The notes beneath the pieces were generated by a model. That model did no database searches. It saw only the letters and a program-made list of their open reading frames with translations, and was not told the DNA's origin. Positions 27,546 to 38,825 of a stretch of DNA of 64,000 bases are shown piece by piece. Origin of the DNA: Adineta ricciae (Eukaryota; Rotifera; Eurotatoria; Adinetida; Adinetidae); contig CAJNOJ010000083.1 in assembly GCA_905250025.1 (NCBI GenBank), positions 124,001 to 188,000 on the forward strand. The letters are read 5' to 3'. The position numbers were made by a program, and so were the translations under genes. How positions within the stretch are numbered: position 1 is the first letter of the stretch; every line of letters starts with the position of its first letter.

Positions 27546-30500
27546 CGGCAATATATCTGAAAATATGATAAAGGTTGTATAAAATGATTTGCAATGGTCA
27601 GTAAACATAAGAAATTCATCTTCGATTGCAGCACTACTAGTAACGCAAAGATGATGTACTTGCATAATGTCTTAATGTGATAACATAACACGACTGCGCA
27701 ACATACATGTCCGTACTCAATTGCTCGAGGGTTAAGTCGCTTCATCTTCTCTCTCTCTCAATCTCTCGACAAACTAGATCAAAAGAAAGATTGCTCGATG
27801 TTCGGCAATAAAACAACGATGCTTTAATTAGGAAACATGAAACAAGAACAAATCTATATATGCATTTATCAAGCAGGGTAATAACAGTAAGTGTCTATTG
27901 TTTCAATGTACAAAAGCCTAATAGTTCACGATTGAACTAATATAGTGTTATTATTAATGGTCGAACGCTTGTCAAGCAAAAGTCACGTCCGTTTCAATAA
28001 CGAGTCTATCGTCTCTGTCGATCAAATCAAAAATATTTACATAAAATCTCAAAATGATTATCACTTCGATCTCGTCATAGTGTTAAACCGATCAAATGTA
28101 TGAAGACGGTCTATACATTTGTGACGATGACATTTGATCAAAAAGACAAGCGTATTTCTTATGCTTGATTAATGAGATGCAATCTATAATTCAAAATCGA
28201 TAAACAAACCTTTTCGTGAAAGGTATTGTTCAGATGACGTGCTCAACTTTATAATTAGATAGACACGATTGGGATGACTACTAGAAGACGAAGAAAATCT
28301 TTACCCTACGTGCGAACAATACCCGACACGGTTGGTGATGGTTGTGAGTCGTACTCGTTGATGAACAGGCGCGCTGGTTGTGCTTATTTTCTCTTTTCTC
28401 TGTCTCTTTCTCTCTGCTCAATCTCCTTCTGCTGTTTTTCTTTCTCTCTGTTCACATCTATATACAATTAGTCGACGATAATCATCATTCGAACGATGAC
28501 TAAGAAGCACAGTGGGAGGATAATAACAGCCACGCTCAGAACTAACCGGAAGAGAATGACTTGTGGCATATGAACATGTCGAACAAGAAGCACTAATAAT
28601 GACTATGAGAATAACCTTTTATTAGGAAAGAATAGCAGCTCGTAGCTTTCCCATGATAACCAGCACATGCGTATGTTTAACAAACTAAATTGAATTTTTA
28701 TCAATGAAAGAGAAAGGCAGACGTACGGAGTAAGAGAGAGAGAGAGAGAGAGAGGAGGAGAAGAAGAAGAGGAAACAACAGAAAATGCCATTTTATTCAT
28801 CAGGAAAGTTCCTTAGTTCTCTTTAAGATATTAAAAGCAAATTATACTTCGTTTTGTGTCACATTCAATTGTGAAATCTAATGAATAAGGAAAAGACGTA
28901 TATACAATGATGTAACAACATATTATCTTCTTTTCTAAAGATTCACACAGATGTTCGCTGCACCTGATTACTAACGAATGCAAAATGGAAGCTGAACCTT
29001 TCTTTCCTCTCCTCTTATCATTAAATAATCGCAAAAAAAGCATATGACACTGACGTAATGATTTGAACGAATAACTTGCGCTTTGAGACTGGTGAATTGA
29101 GCGGAATAATGCAGTCAGCTGTTACTCCGACTGTATAGACTATACAAATATCGAGGAATTATTCCGGCTCTCGCTACCAATGTAGACTACTCAAGTACAT
29201 AAATCGAGTGATCATTCTCACCGTTATTCATTGTTAAGAGTGCCACTCTGATGACGATACTCAGTTGGTTGATTAAAAATAAAAACGAGTTTGTATGGTC
29301 AATAGACATACACAACGTACGAACAAGTACACACATATCACGCTTGATGAACAAAGCACATCGTCGAATGCAATTAGATGTTAATATGTAGGACACAGAC
29401 AATCATACATACATATCAATTCAAGGAAAAACAATCAACTCACGACCTTTTCTCATCATGTACATTCACACATATCTCTCTTACCCATTCTTTATTGGAA
29501 ATTTTCTGAACATGATGGAATTCAGTTACAATTTGCAATTAAAAGAAATAAAACAATCGTAGACAATATATGTATGTGCGTAGAGAAAGAACTAGGGACA
29601 GAAAAGAATGAAAGGATTATTCTAAATCGTATTCGTTATTCATGCATGTGATCAGGAACGGATTAGATCTAGAATGTTGCTTGATTAGCTCTCACTGCTG
29701 CTAGGTACAGAAACAGACTCTATTGTCGAAGTCTCAAGTGGATACCTTTTTCTTCTTCTATTCTCTCAATCTGAATTGAAAAAATGCATGCCGTAGTCGC
29801 ATTTTATTCTATGTCCGAAGGCAATGGGACGAGTGAGAAAAAAGAATGAGAGTGAGGGAGAGAAAGTTATAATCATTAGAATAACGAACAGTCGTCATTA
29901 CACATCTGTACAATGCCTTTCGCTCTTTTCCCAATGAGCAACTAACTCATGTGTTTGTCTTTGAAATTCACAAGCGTTCTCCCTTTTCCGTTTGACCTCC
30001 TTATGTGTATGCGATTCTTCCTTTTGAACATTAACGAGTAGACGTTTGCATTAGCTTGTCCAATTAACTAACTCGATCAATCAAAAAGCATCAAGGCTTT
30101 TTGTATGTGTGTGTGTGTCAATGTACTTAATCGCACAGTCGGGAGGCGGAGACAAATGGTGTTCATCTACTTACAGAGAATTTGTACAGTTTCCCGTCTA
30201 TTTCTTCAAACAATTGAACACATTTTCAAATTATTGTGATTCTAGGATCAAGATCAACAACAGCAACGTGCATTCATTCTATTTTCATAAGCTTCTATCG
30301 ATTAACTAGCGTCATTTGAAAGAGAAAAGAGCGAGTGTTCATTTCTTTTCAGACGCCCATCATCAATTTAGATCTAATGTGTGTATTGATACTCAAATTT
30401 CTTTGCCTTTTTTGTGTCTCTCTATATTTTCCTCGGAAAGGTCATCTCACATGTATATACACATCTTCTTCCGGCATTGTGATGTGAGAACGAAGAATGA

Positions 30501-30775
30501 ACAAGTTCGCGACAACATCTGCTCAGTAAGAATATTAAAGGAAATAGATAGCCATTATATTTATGAATACACAAAAGCATAAATGATTTATAAAAATGGA
30601 TCATTGAATGAACAAAAAAACTGATTTAATATGTCGTTATCTATTTCATTGATGGAAAGCGTTAATGGACGATCGTTTTTTATGGCACATCATCAGCCAT
30701 TATACATTATTTATTGACCATGTTCATCGGTTATCTTACTTGAGAAAACGACGAGAGATAGGATGCATATGCTGT
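27546..30775. other. Long gene-poor interval
   Basis: About 3.2 kb upstream of the DDR gene and downstream of the Thr/Ser-rich gene. It holds an (AG)n tract, a short TG run at 30104-30118, many polypyrimidine stretches and only short open frames without family resemblance. It probably contains the DDR promoter and 5' UTR introns. From 29996 on it belongs to the block repeated at 58124. Its first 750 bases are very similar in the two copies although no gene is evident there. Confidence 0.45.
28733..28756. repeat. (AG)n microsatellite
   Basis: A run of AG dinucleotides grading into GGA/GAA repeats, in the gene-poor interval. Confidence 0.85.
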
Positions 30776-31862
30776 TTAGAACAAAGTTGAATTGATGTTT
30801 GCTGTAGATAGATGTGTTTCCGTTGTAGAGGTTGGTATGGTGCTCCATCGTGTAGCTAAAACTGAAATTGAATGTAGTGCAATGAAGAAAATTGTGCCAA
30901 GCATCGAAATTGAGTTGTTACGTACTTGCTGTTGTTAATATTGAAGTTCTCTGTTTCAAAGAAAACGTTTCAGTTGAATCCACACTCTTATTTGTTAATG
31001 ACGCTGAAAATACAGTAAAGTTATTAAGATCTGAATAGACTGATGGTGTACTTCGGTGAGATGTAGTGATGATTGTTTTTTCTGCAGCATAGGTAGCCGG
31101 AATTGGAGTTTCGATATTTAATGTTGTGTTGGTTGGTATTGTACGCAGTATTTGTGAAGATACGTCCGACGTGTCAGTGGAAGTTTCGTGAATTTTCGTT
31201 ATGCTGGTCATAGTTATCGTTCCAAATGAAACAGCTTCCGATACATTAGTTAAATTCAAATGATGCTCAGTTGTGTCGATCATCATCGATGATTCATTTG
31301 ATGGTATTTCCGAAGTATGAGAATGTGTGCTGATTTCACTGGCTTCTATATGAATTACTGTCGTTGTCTCACGTAAATCCTTATTTGAAGCAGTCACGAC
31401 ACTAGTCTGGTCGGTTGATATGGAATTGTTAGAATATATTTCTTCGATGGTGGGTGTCGTTTCATGAGGACTGTTCACTGTGATATATGTTGTCATTTCA
31501 CCGGTTGTTAACGCTTTTGGAGTGGCAGTTGTTGGTTCTATGGTCGAGACCAATCTTGTCTTTAATGGATTAGTCGTACCCACGTGAACTGATGTACTTT
31601 CCGTAGCGGCTAGTTTCGTCGTCAATAGATTCGCTAGTGAGGAAATTTCATTCGCTGCGGTAATCTTGTTGAAAATAGTTAAATGAGGATCAGTAGCTAC
31701 TTCAGCAGTACTCGTACTAGTAGTTGCCAATAATGTAGTTTCGCTTGGTATGTTGTTACGTCTACTCCTCATATAGACTGGAATCAAAAGTATGGCTAGG
31801 GTGACTGTCACCGTAGCTAAAATACCGAAAATGACGGCTAGCTTATGTTGTGATAAAGGCAT
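30776..31862 (-). CDS. Thr/Ser-rich (mucin-like) single-pass membrane protein, copy A
   Basis: The start at 31862 reads MPLSQHKLAVIFGILATVTV and continues as one membrane helix ending VYMRSRRNN, so the protein is either a type II signal-anchor or a short-cytosol type I protein. The rest, about 280 residues, is almost entirely Thr, Ser, Ile, Glu and Ala with many NxT/S sites, as in heavily O-glycosylated stalks. The long frame ends ILTTAST with a stop at 30918. However, a good donor (GTACGT, first base 30925) and acceptor (ttttag before 30855) allow a second exon that keeps the same composition (RWSTIPTSTTETHLSTANIN) to a stop at 30776. I prefer the spliced form. No family is recognised. A diverged copy lies at 59133-60080. 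Confidence 0.65.
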
Positions 31863-32816
31863 AGTGGTTACATATACGATAAATAATCGAGAATGAAAAT
31901 GAACGGTAGAAAATTCTTGAATTAAGAAATTTGCGTTTGTTGATAAACATGATACTATACTCTCGGATTTCTACCTCGGTATTATTAGCCTTTGTTTTTC
32001 CTATTTCCTAAGAATACTTTGTAAAAACAAAAATCGATTTTTTAATATTGATTTTCTCGCTAGTGTTTGTTCGTTCTACGATTGAATCCATTCGAAACTT
32101 GTTTCACTTGTTCTATCAGACAAGGCAGCGTTAGTGAAAGAATCGATTATCAATCAGTAATTATTTGCATATTATGTATAGGAGTGTGTTTTGCGTAAAT
32201 TCGAAGAAAAGCACTCTAGTCGACTGTAAAATACTTGAATTGATTTACCGTTATTGACTCAAGAGATGCAAATATTGATTTGGAATAAAACTGCAAGCAA
32301 AAGATTATAGTCAAGTGCCGTGTATCGTCGAATCAACCACGGAAGGATTATACGAGCCAAACGAGACTCATTTAGTGTGGTGAGTGTCATGTTCACTTGG
32401 GAATTTTGAAATTATGTATGACAAAACATGTTAGTTTCCCTGAATAAGTGCATAACAGTGTTATATTTCTACATCACCTTCTGTTAAATAATCGTTTATC
32501 TAAGTTTTACCTTTCTCAGACTAATTTCTTAAGAATCTAAATCCTTTTCATTTTTCATTCTTCTTCAATCAATCATTTTTTGAAAATACCCAGTCGAGTC
32601 AATTTCATACGGTTCCTCTTCCTACAATTCGACAGATATTTCCAATACGAAGAGCAGCTTGTGTTAAAAAGAAGTCATTCGCTTCGTATTTATTATTTTT
32701 ACATTTACATAAATTCAATCATCCATTGTTCGAGCTGTTCTTTACAGGTAAGACAAGTAATATATTTACTATTGTATATTCGAATACAACTTATTATTCT
32801 CAGCTACATTTGAAAC
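31863..32816. promoter_or_regulatory. Divergent promoter interval, copy A
   Basis: About 950 bases between the Thr/Ser-rich gene (minus) and the small plus-strand gene. Near its right end is a 5' UTR intron: donor in tttacag|gtaagac (about 32750), acceptor ttctcag at about 32804. The same sites are kept in copy B. No other gene is seen. Confidence 0.5.
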
Positions 32817-33002
32817 ATGATCACTGTAGAACATCAACATCAATGTTCTTCGAAAGCTATAACTCACAACACTTCAATAACCTATAAATTTCAAGGAACA
32901 TATCTGATCATCGACATTGAACCTACTGTGAATCAAGCAGATCTATCGAATGATCGGTCGTACTATTCACGTGTAAAAGATTATCTACCATATGGTGAGT
33001 AA
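32817..33002 (+). CDS. Small conserved protein or first exon, copy A
   Basis: The frame starts at 32817 (MITVEHQHQCSSKAITHN) and reads on through a soluble segment ending SYYSRVKDYLPYG. It can stop at 33002 or splice at GGTGAGT just before. The stop context differs in copy B while residues up to LPYG are conserved, which favours the splice donor. A strong polypyrimidine tract at about 33055-33080, followed by cacaag, is the likely acceptor, but it leads to an immediate stop. The frame may therefore be a very small protein, an upstream ORF of the next gene, or the first cistron of a pair. No family is recognised. Confidence 0.45.
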   Translation: MITVEHQHQCSSKAITHNTSITYKFQGTYLIIDIEPTVNQADLSNDRSYYSRVKDYLPYGE

Positions 33003-33291
33003 AGAGGAATAGACTTCATTCTGAAGTTGTTTCGTAACGTTGTCATTGTCGTTTGTTTTTTTCCTTCTTTCTTTCTTTCACGTATTGTTATTCCACAAGA
33101 TGAGTAATACAAGTCGAATGACGTCGAAGGTCGTGTTGTGCGTTATTTCTTGTATTGCTTAAAAATAAGGGTAGAATCGATAGAAAAAACAACCGTTATG
33201 GCGATAGTGTTGTTGTTGTCAGAGGAAAAGTAGTTAATGAAAGATTAAAAAAACGCACGTTTCGATGTGTTTTTAAAAGTACAAGTGTAAA

Positions 33292-33852
33292 ATGAGTTCA
33301 TCAGATGATGAGTCCGACGTGATGTCTGTTGTTTTCGTATCATTGAACATTACGGAGACGACAAATATAACCGGAACTGGTAATCTAACAAAAACATTTT
33401 CGAAAAGTAATTTTCAGAAATCAACGCGAAGAGTAGATCTACTTGATTGTGTCAATTCATTTCTAGGACCAAATGAAGATTCATCAATTACAAATATTTT
33501 AGTTGGCATTGGTATTGTCGCAGTTGCTCTAGGTTTACTTGTTGCACTCATAAAACTGATACGAATATGTTACAAAATGTGGCAAGCAGAAGATGATGAA
33601 GAGAACAAAACAGATCAAAGTATGTTTGACAATGAAATCTTTGTTTTTCTTCATCAGATTTTCATTTTAGTGAAAAATGCACCACTTTTGCCTTTGTCAG
33701 GTTCAAAAGTAGTTCGTCGCAATTCATCTATACGTAATCCAAACGCTCCGATACATCGCTCAAGTCTTAATATTGAAACTCAAATGGAAATTCGACAGAA
33801 ACGACTTTCGCAAACGTACAGTAACACTCCACCGGCTGTCAAAAAACCTTAA
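33292..33852 (+). CDS. Single-pass membrane protein of unknown family, copy A
   Basis: The open frame reads 186 residues; 169 remain if a 51-nt intron (33620-33670, GTATGT..TTTTAG) is removed. The N-terminal part has NxT sites (NITETTNITGTGNLT). It is followed by one helix (NILVGIGIVAVALGLLVALI), a basic KLIRICYKMW, an acidic patch and a Ser/Arg/Pro-rich tail ending PPAVKKP. An outside-N, inside-C topology is likely. Copy B at 61527-62087 keeps length and frame. Changes in the helix are synonymous, so the protein is under constraint. Without splicing, the extra segment inserts a second hydrophobic stretch after DQ. Confidence 0.65.
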   Translation: MSSSDDESDVMSVVFVSLNITETTNITGTGNLTKTFSKSNFQKSTRRVDLLDCVNSFLGPNEDSSITNILVGIGIVAVALGLLVALIKLIRICYKMWQAEDDEENKTDQSMFDNEIFVFLHQIFILVKNAPLLPLSGSKVVRRNSSIRNPNAPIHRSSLNIETQMEIRQKRLSQTYSNTPPAVKKP

Positions 33853-35311
33853 ATATATATTTTACATTCATTAACGTGATCAATCAAAACACGCAGATCG
33901 ATCGAATCCATCGCATTTTATGGTCTTCTTTTTATTATAGATAAATAAACAGAATACTTGAAACGATTTCTGTTCGGCAAGTCAAACTTATTTGTATCAA
34001 TCATTTTTTTATTCGATTTTATAAGACATCTGTCATAAATAGTGATTACAGTTAAATAACGAAATTTTTTTGATTAAAGATAGTCATGCGGTTCGCGTGT
34101 ACCTGTATGCATGAAAACGACGAGCTTACATTGATGAAAACGGAAATTGTATACGACATTGTTTTTGTCGCTTATCGTTGTATTTCTTCGCGTACGCGAT
34201 CGTCCGACTGGCAGAAACAAATCAATCGTATGTCTCCGTAAGCGAGACATGTTTTTGTCTAATTCAAACGATTTCAATGAATGTTTAAAATCGCAGTAAT
34301 CTAAAAATATCTCCTCTTGACGAGAAAACACGAGTCGATATGAAACATTCTCATTAGATCGGACACCGCAATACGATATCACTGGCAAGGAATACCATGC
34401 ATACGTTATTTCTCATATTTAAAATGTACCAGATATACATCAAGGAAATATTCTCAATTCTTCTGGGTACTTTCAATGTACGTAAGATGCAAGCAATGAC
34501 AAGATGTCATTTCTTTTTCCGGCAAAGAAAATTTCCTTCACTGCGTAATTTTATAAATGCAGTACTGTTCTTATTGTCACATTCTGATCAATATTGCATT
34601 ACATCTCTGGTTACGAATAATAATAACAGATAAATTTGAAAAACAAACTTCATTCTCTATCGAAAGATCTTCGCGTTCGGCTCTCTTTCGTCCAGTGCAC
34701 GTACCAAAGTCGTTGATTTCAAATTTGCTTAACTCATCTATATTTCATAGATAAATTGCAATTGTGATTAAGCATGTACACATGCGAAAATAGAAGAGAA
34801 CACAATTACATGATATACGAAACAAGTTGAGCGATACTGAGAAACTCGAAAACACAAGAGAAAAATATTTATATATATATATATATGTATATATTACCAG
34901 CAAAAAAGAGACAGAGAAAAAGAAAAATATCAGCTTGAAAAACAAACAAACAGTGATAGACATCGAAAGAAGAAAGAAAAGAAACTGAAGAAAAATAAAA
35001 AGGAAGAAGAACATAATCTGGCTACATCGAGGGAGTTTATTCTTTGTTATGGCTATGGTTCCAAGGCAAATCAAATTAAACTAACTGCTTAGCAGTTATT
35101 TTAAGGAAATAAGCCTTATTACATATACACAAAAACACGAAGAAATAAGTCTTACACATCACCGGCAAAGAACACCATGAGATACTCGACAAAGTGCATG
35201 AACTAGGGAATAGATTTATTGGACATATAGTCATCATTATGAAGCAAAGAAACGGCAGGACGTAACCGATTTTCTCGCGTAGTATGCATGAACGATGAAA
35301 TCTTAGGAAAA
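33853..35311. other. Spacer between the small membrane gene and HDAC 3' end, copy A
   Basis: About 1.46 kb between convergent genes. It has an AATAAA-type signal near 33945, a (TA)n run near 34869-34895 and AAAC repeats. Short frames here change mostly at nonsynonymous sites between the two copies, so I read them as noncoding. Confidence 0.5.
34869..34895. repeat. (TA)n microsatellite
   Basis: A TA run with one TG interruption. The matching tract in copy B (near 63103-63120) is shorter. Confidence 0.85.
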
Positions 35312-38300
35312 TCATAACTCCGTAGCCTTGCCATGTGACATCGATACCAAATGTTTGTATTCATCGAGTAATGGCCAAAATTCACCTTGAGAAAGAAGAA
35401 ACATAACGATTCATTACCTGACAAAAAAGAAAAACTACTCAGTAACATACGTTGTACTTCGATGACCTGTTTTAGACTGCGTACAGCGTATGGATTCGGT
35501 TTAGTTTCAAATGTTTCTTTACTGAATGTTGGAATCTACAGAATAGAAACGAATGAAATTTTCAAAAAGAACCTACGAGAATGAAGAGAATGTTACTTGT
35601 CGATTAAGTAATGCTTCAATACATAATTTTCCACATTCAGCCAGTGCATTTAATTCATAGCCACCTTCTAAAACCAAAACGACTTTTCCATTAGAAAAGT
35701 TCATCAATTCTTTTGTCATATAAGCAAAACCTGAAAATCGAAAGAGAAAAAAAGTGTTTGTTTCGCATCCGAAGGTAAGTCATCGTTACATGTCGGTGTT
35801 AATTCGTAGCCACCGAGTGGATGAGGATGTCCCATGCATGCATCAAAGCCACAGGAGACGAGAATAATTTCAGGTTGAAATTGTTTTAAGATTGGCATGA
35901 CAACACTTCTGAAAAAATGAAAAACGGATCAACCAATATATGAACATAATGTGAGACGAAGAATTTTTACGTACCGAAATGCTGCTAGATATTCCACATC
36001 GGTCATTACTGATTGGGGTTCACCGGAGAAGGCAATATTTACATTTTTGCCTAAACCATCATCACATCCACACTATGAAAGAGAAAAGGCAATCAGAAAT
36101 ATTCCAATCAGTGCAGTTGATCTTACTTCTTCTATTCGACCACCACCGGGAAAGTATGTTCCGTTATCATATCGATGTAACGATATGTAGAGAATGTTCG
36201 AATCATCGTAAGTCAAATCTTGTGTACCATTACCATGATGAATATCCCAATCAACAATGGCAATTCGTTCAAGATTTCGATGTTTTTTCAGATATTTAGC
36301 TGTTATAGCAACAGTATTAAAGTAACAAAAACCCAATGGCTTTTGTGTAGCATGATGGCCAGGTGGTCGTACGAGCGCGAAACCATTTTTCAATTTACCA
36401 TCTACGACATGTTTCGTTAATTCAATCGTATTTCCAACTGCCAACCGGCATGCTCGCGCTGTGTATTCATCATTCCAGATTGTATCAGTATCATCATGGA
36501 TACCGTAACCACCGCAAGGTAATGGAACGATCGAATTTAAATGTTCAGCTAATATAGCTGCTGATTGTTGACTACGTTGACGATTATCACAACCAAACAG
36601 ATAGACATGTCCAGGACTACGAACATAAACCAAATGTTTTGCTCAAGTCAAAATTGAGCTGCACAGGAAAACTACTTTACTCTTGACAGTCGCAAGTGTT
36701 AAATATATAATACTTTCGAACTAATCCATCATGTCTATGTCTAATCGCACATGTCTGTTTAAAGTTAAGTCCTTGTCAATTGACATTCTCATGTAAATAC
36801 TACAGTTTCTTGGTACATTGCTAATGTCATTGGCAGCGTAAATGTATTAACTTATAAAACATCGTTTTCTGTTGTCTACAATCATAATCAATCTTTACGA
36901 AATGTAACGTTCTTATCACTAGATTTGAACTTTACCATTCTGTTACACATTTAGCTGTGCTTTCGTTCTGTATGCTAATTAAAAAAGCTTTTGTCCTCTA
37001 CCGTATAATTTCACCTCAATTAAATATGCAGATCTCGTACTGAATCACGTTACTCGACTTTGTTTTTCTCTTAAACAAGTACGTACATGAGAATTGGAGA
37101 AAAGGATGCTTACTCGTGACAATCCGTTAGCATATCGATCGTTGCACAATAACCACGAATGATTTCACAGTCGTCTAATAGATTTGATTTTTTCAATCGA
37201 TCGTAAATAACCAACAGACGGCGTGGATTTTCCAAATGAAGATCTGTACGTTTACAGTAACATTCGTGTTTTAATGTATCGTCGTCATAAGCGACACCTA
37301 AATTAAAAATGATTCGTGCGAAACAAGTGAGAGTGAAGAGAGAAGATTTTACCGGTAGTAAAACGGAGTTTGATGCTACCAGAGAGACATTTTTGTACTT
37401 TCTTCTCTGTCGGCGATTGTATTGCTGATAGAGAGGATAATGATTTGGAATGTAATGCAAGTCGATCGATTAGTAACTAAAGAAAGGCAATTGTTGATTA
37501 AATATGAATTAATCATCGACAAATATTTTCTCTTACATTTGGATTTCGAAGGCAAAAATCGTTTGTTTCAAAATTGACTAAATGCGGTTGACTACTATGC
37601 ATTGAACTTAGACTATTATGTGTGCTTTGAATTTTAGCCTCTTGTAATTCCTTCGCTAACAGTGCTTCATTTTCTTCTTCGACGATGAAATGTTTCGGAC
37701 CGAGAATATTTGTATGCTGATGATTTTCACGAGATGTTGTTGTCAAAGAATTCAAGTGGCCGTTCTCTCCCAGATTGCCAGTTGAATAACATCCATAAAG
37801 TGCACGTGGCAAGCCCAACCATAAATGTTCGGGCATGGGTATTTGAGCCAATTGGGAAGTAAATGGTAATAACGGAATTGTTGGCACTAAGAAAAGCAAA
37901 AAACCGATTATAATGAGCAAGATGGAAACCCATTGTTTCGTTTTACCAGCTGGCTGCTGGTTTTGAGCTAGATTTGTTGAACGGATCGGATGACGTTTAT
38001 CTGACATCGGAGTAACTTGCTTATGACGATAGAGAATACTTTGACGTAAATCTGATTTGATTTTGAAATTGCCCGATTCAAGTCGCGGATTAGCTAGGAC
38101 TGGTTCTGATTGAAATCGACGAAGCATTTCCATGGAATCTTGATTTCTAAACAAGAACGTCAAAAGTCACCACTTTCATTTTCTCCTCGCGCACTGCGTC
38201 TTACTCTAATTTGCCTTGCTTTTGTAATTTTTTATGCAAGAAACTTTTCAGATGAGTTTTTACTTCAGCCGAGGCATTGGCACCTGGAATGTTGATATGA

Positions 38301-38825
38301 AGACGAAGATGTGTAAGCAAAAGCGCGACTATTTACTTTGATCTTTTTTATCTTTCGCTTGAACACGTAGTTTTTCCTCTTCGAGACGTGTTTGTTCCAT
38401 AGCTGATGATGCGGCAGCTGCAGTAGCTGTCGCTGCTGCTACTACTGCTGCTGCTGTGAGCGAGTCTTGTCTATCAGAATCAATCAAATGCGAATAAGGA
38501 AGCTAAAAGAATGAATAGAAAAAGCAAGAATTTCAACATGTTGATTTATTTGTTTTATTTCGATTGGAATTTCATTAGAAACTGTACGAACGTATCTGCA
38601 ATTCCAATTGGAATCCCTTGCAGTATTCTCCTCATCGAAAAGCATATGAAATTTTGTTCTCAGGTTTTGGACTCGAAACTTTGCACTTACAAATACAGAC
38701 GGGAAATATTTCGAATTGGCCTCTTTGTCCAAGTTTGAATTCGAGTTCGTGTTCGAAGTTGTTGAATTACCAGAGCCTAGTGTATTATTGCCCGGCAATG
38801 ATGATGGTCGACAAAAGTCAACCAT
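35312..38825 (-). CDS. HDAC4: Class IIa histone deacetylase (HDAC4/5/7/9 type) with catalytic tyrosine
   Basis: About ten minus-strand exons. The start at 38825 reads [21 protein letters not shown] poly-Ala/Gln-poor helix region ([20 protein letters not shown], then [19 protein letters not shown]) precedes a 14-3-3-type site, [16 protein letters not shown], like HDAC5 RKTASEPNL. The catalytic domain starts [20 protein letters not shown] and includes [56 protein letters not shown] and [10 protein letters not shown]. It ends [13 protein letters not shown] and then MSHGKATEL. In vertebrate class IIa enzymes the last motif is LEGGH; the Tyr here is the residue of active HDACs. One of the four class IIa structural zinc ligands (second His of the CxC..H..H set) is Asn. 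A 60-nt in-frame intron (about 37886-37945) mimics a membrane helix if left unspliced. Confidence 0.9.

Larger units (their letters stand above)
29996..35760. repeat. Direct repeat block, copy A (partner 58124-64000)
   Basis: From cctccttatgtgtatgcg onward this stretch matches 58124-64000 in the same orientation, through the Thr/Ser-rich gene, two small genes, the spacer and the HDAC 3' exons. By eye the copies differ at roughly 2-8 percent of sites plus indels. The match would continue beyond 35760, but the window ends in copy B. Confidence 0.95.

Noticed and set aside
28274..28471. Short frame starting with an Arg-rich stretch (MTTRRRRKSLPY)
   Set aside because: It ends in low-complexity Ser/Leu/Cys from CT-rich DNA; no splice or family support.
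30316..30582. 88-codon plus-strand frame shared by both copies (30316 and 58442)
   Set aside because: The few differences are mostly nonsynonymous and it has no domain, signal or start context; it is probably 3' UTR of the minus-strand gene.
34397..34633. 78-codon frame shared by both copies (34397 and 62626)
   Set aside because: About one residue in five differs between copies and most changes alter amino acids, so there is no sign of protein constraint.
37880..37950. Apparent membrane helix inside the HDAC ([15 protein letters not shown])
   Set aside because: It is the in-frame reading of a 60-nt intron with GTAAAA..TTCTTAG ends; class IIa HDACs have no membrane segment.
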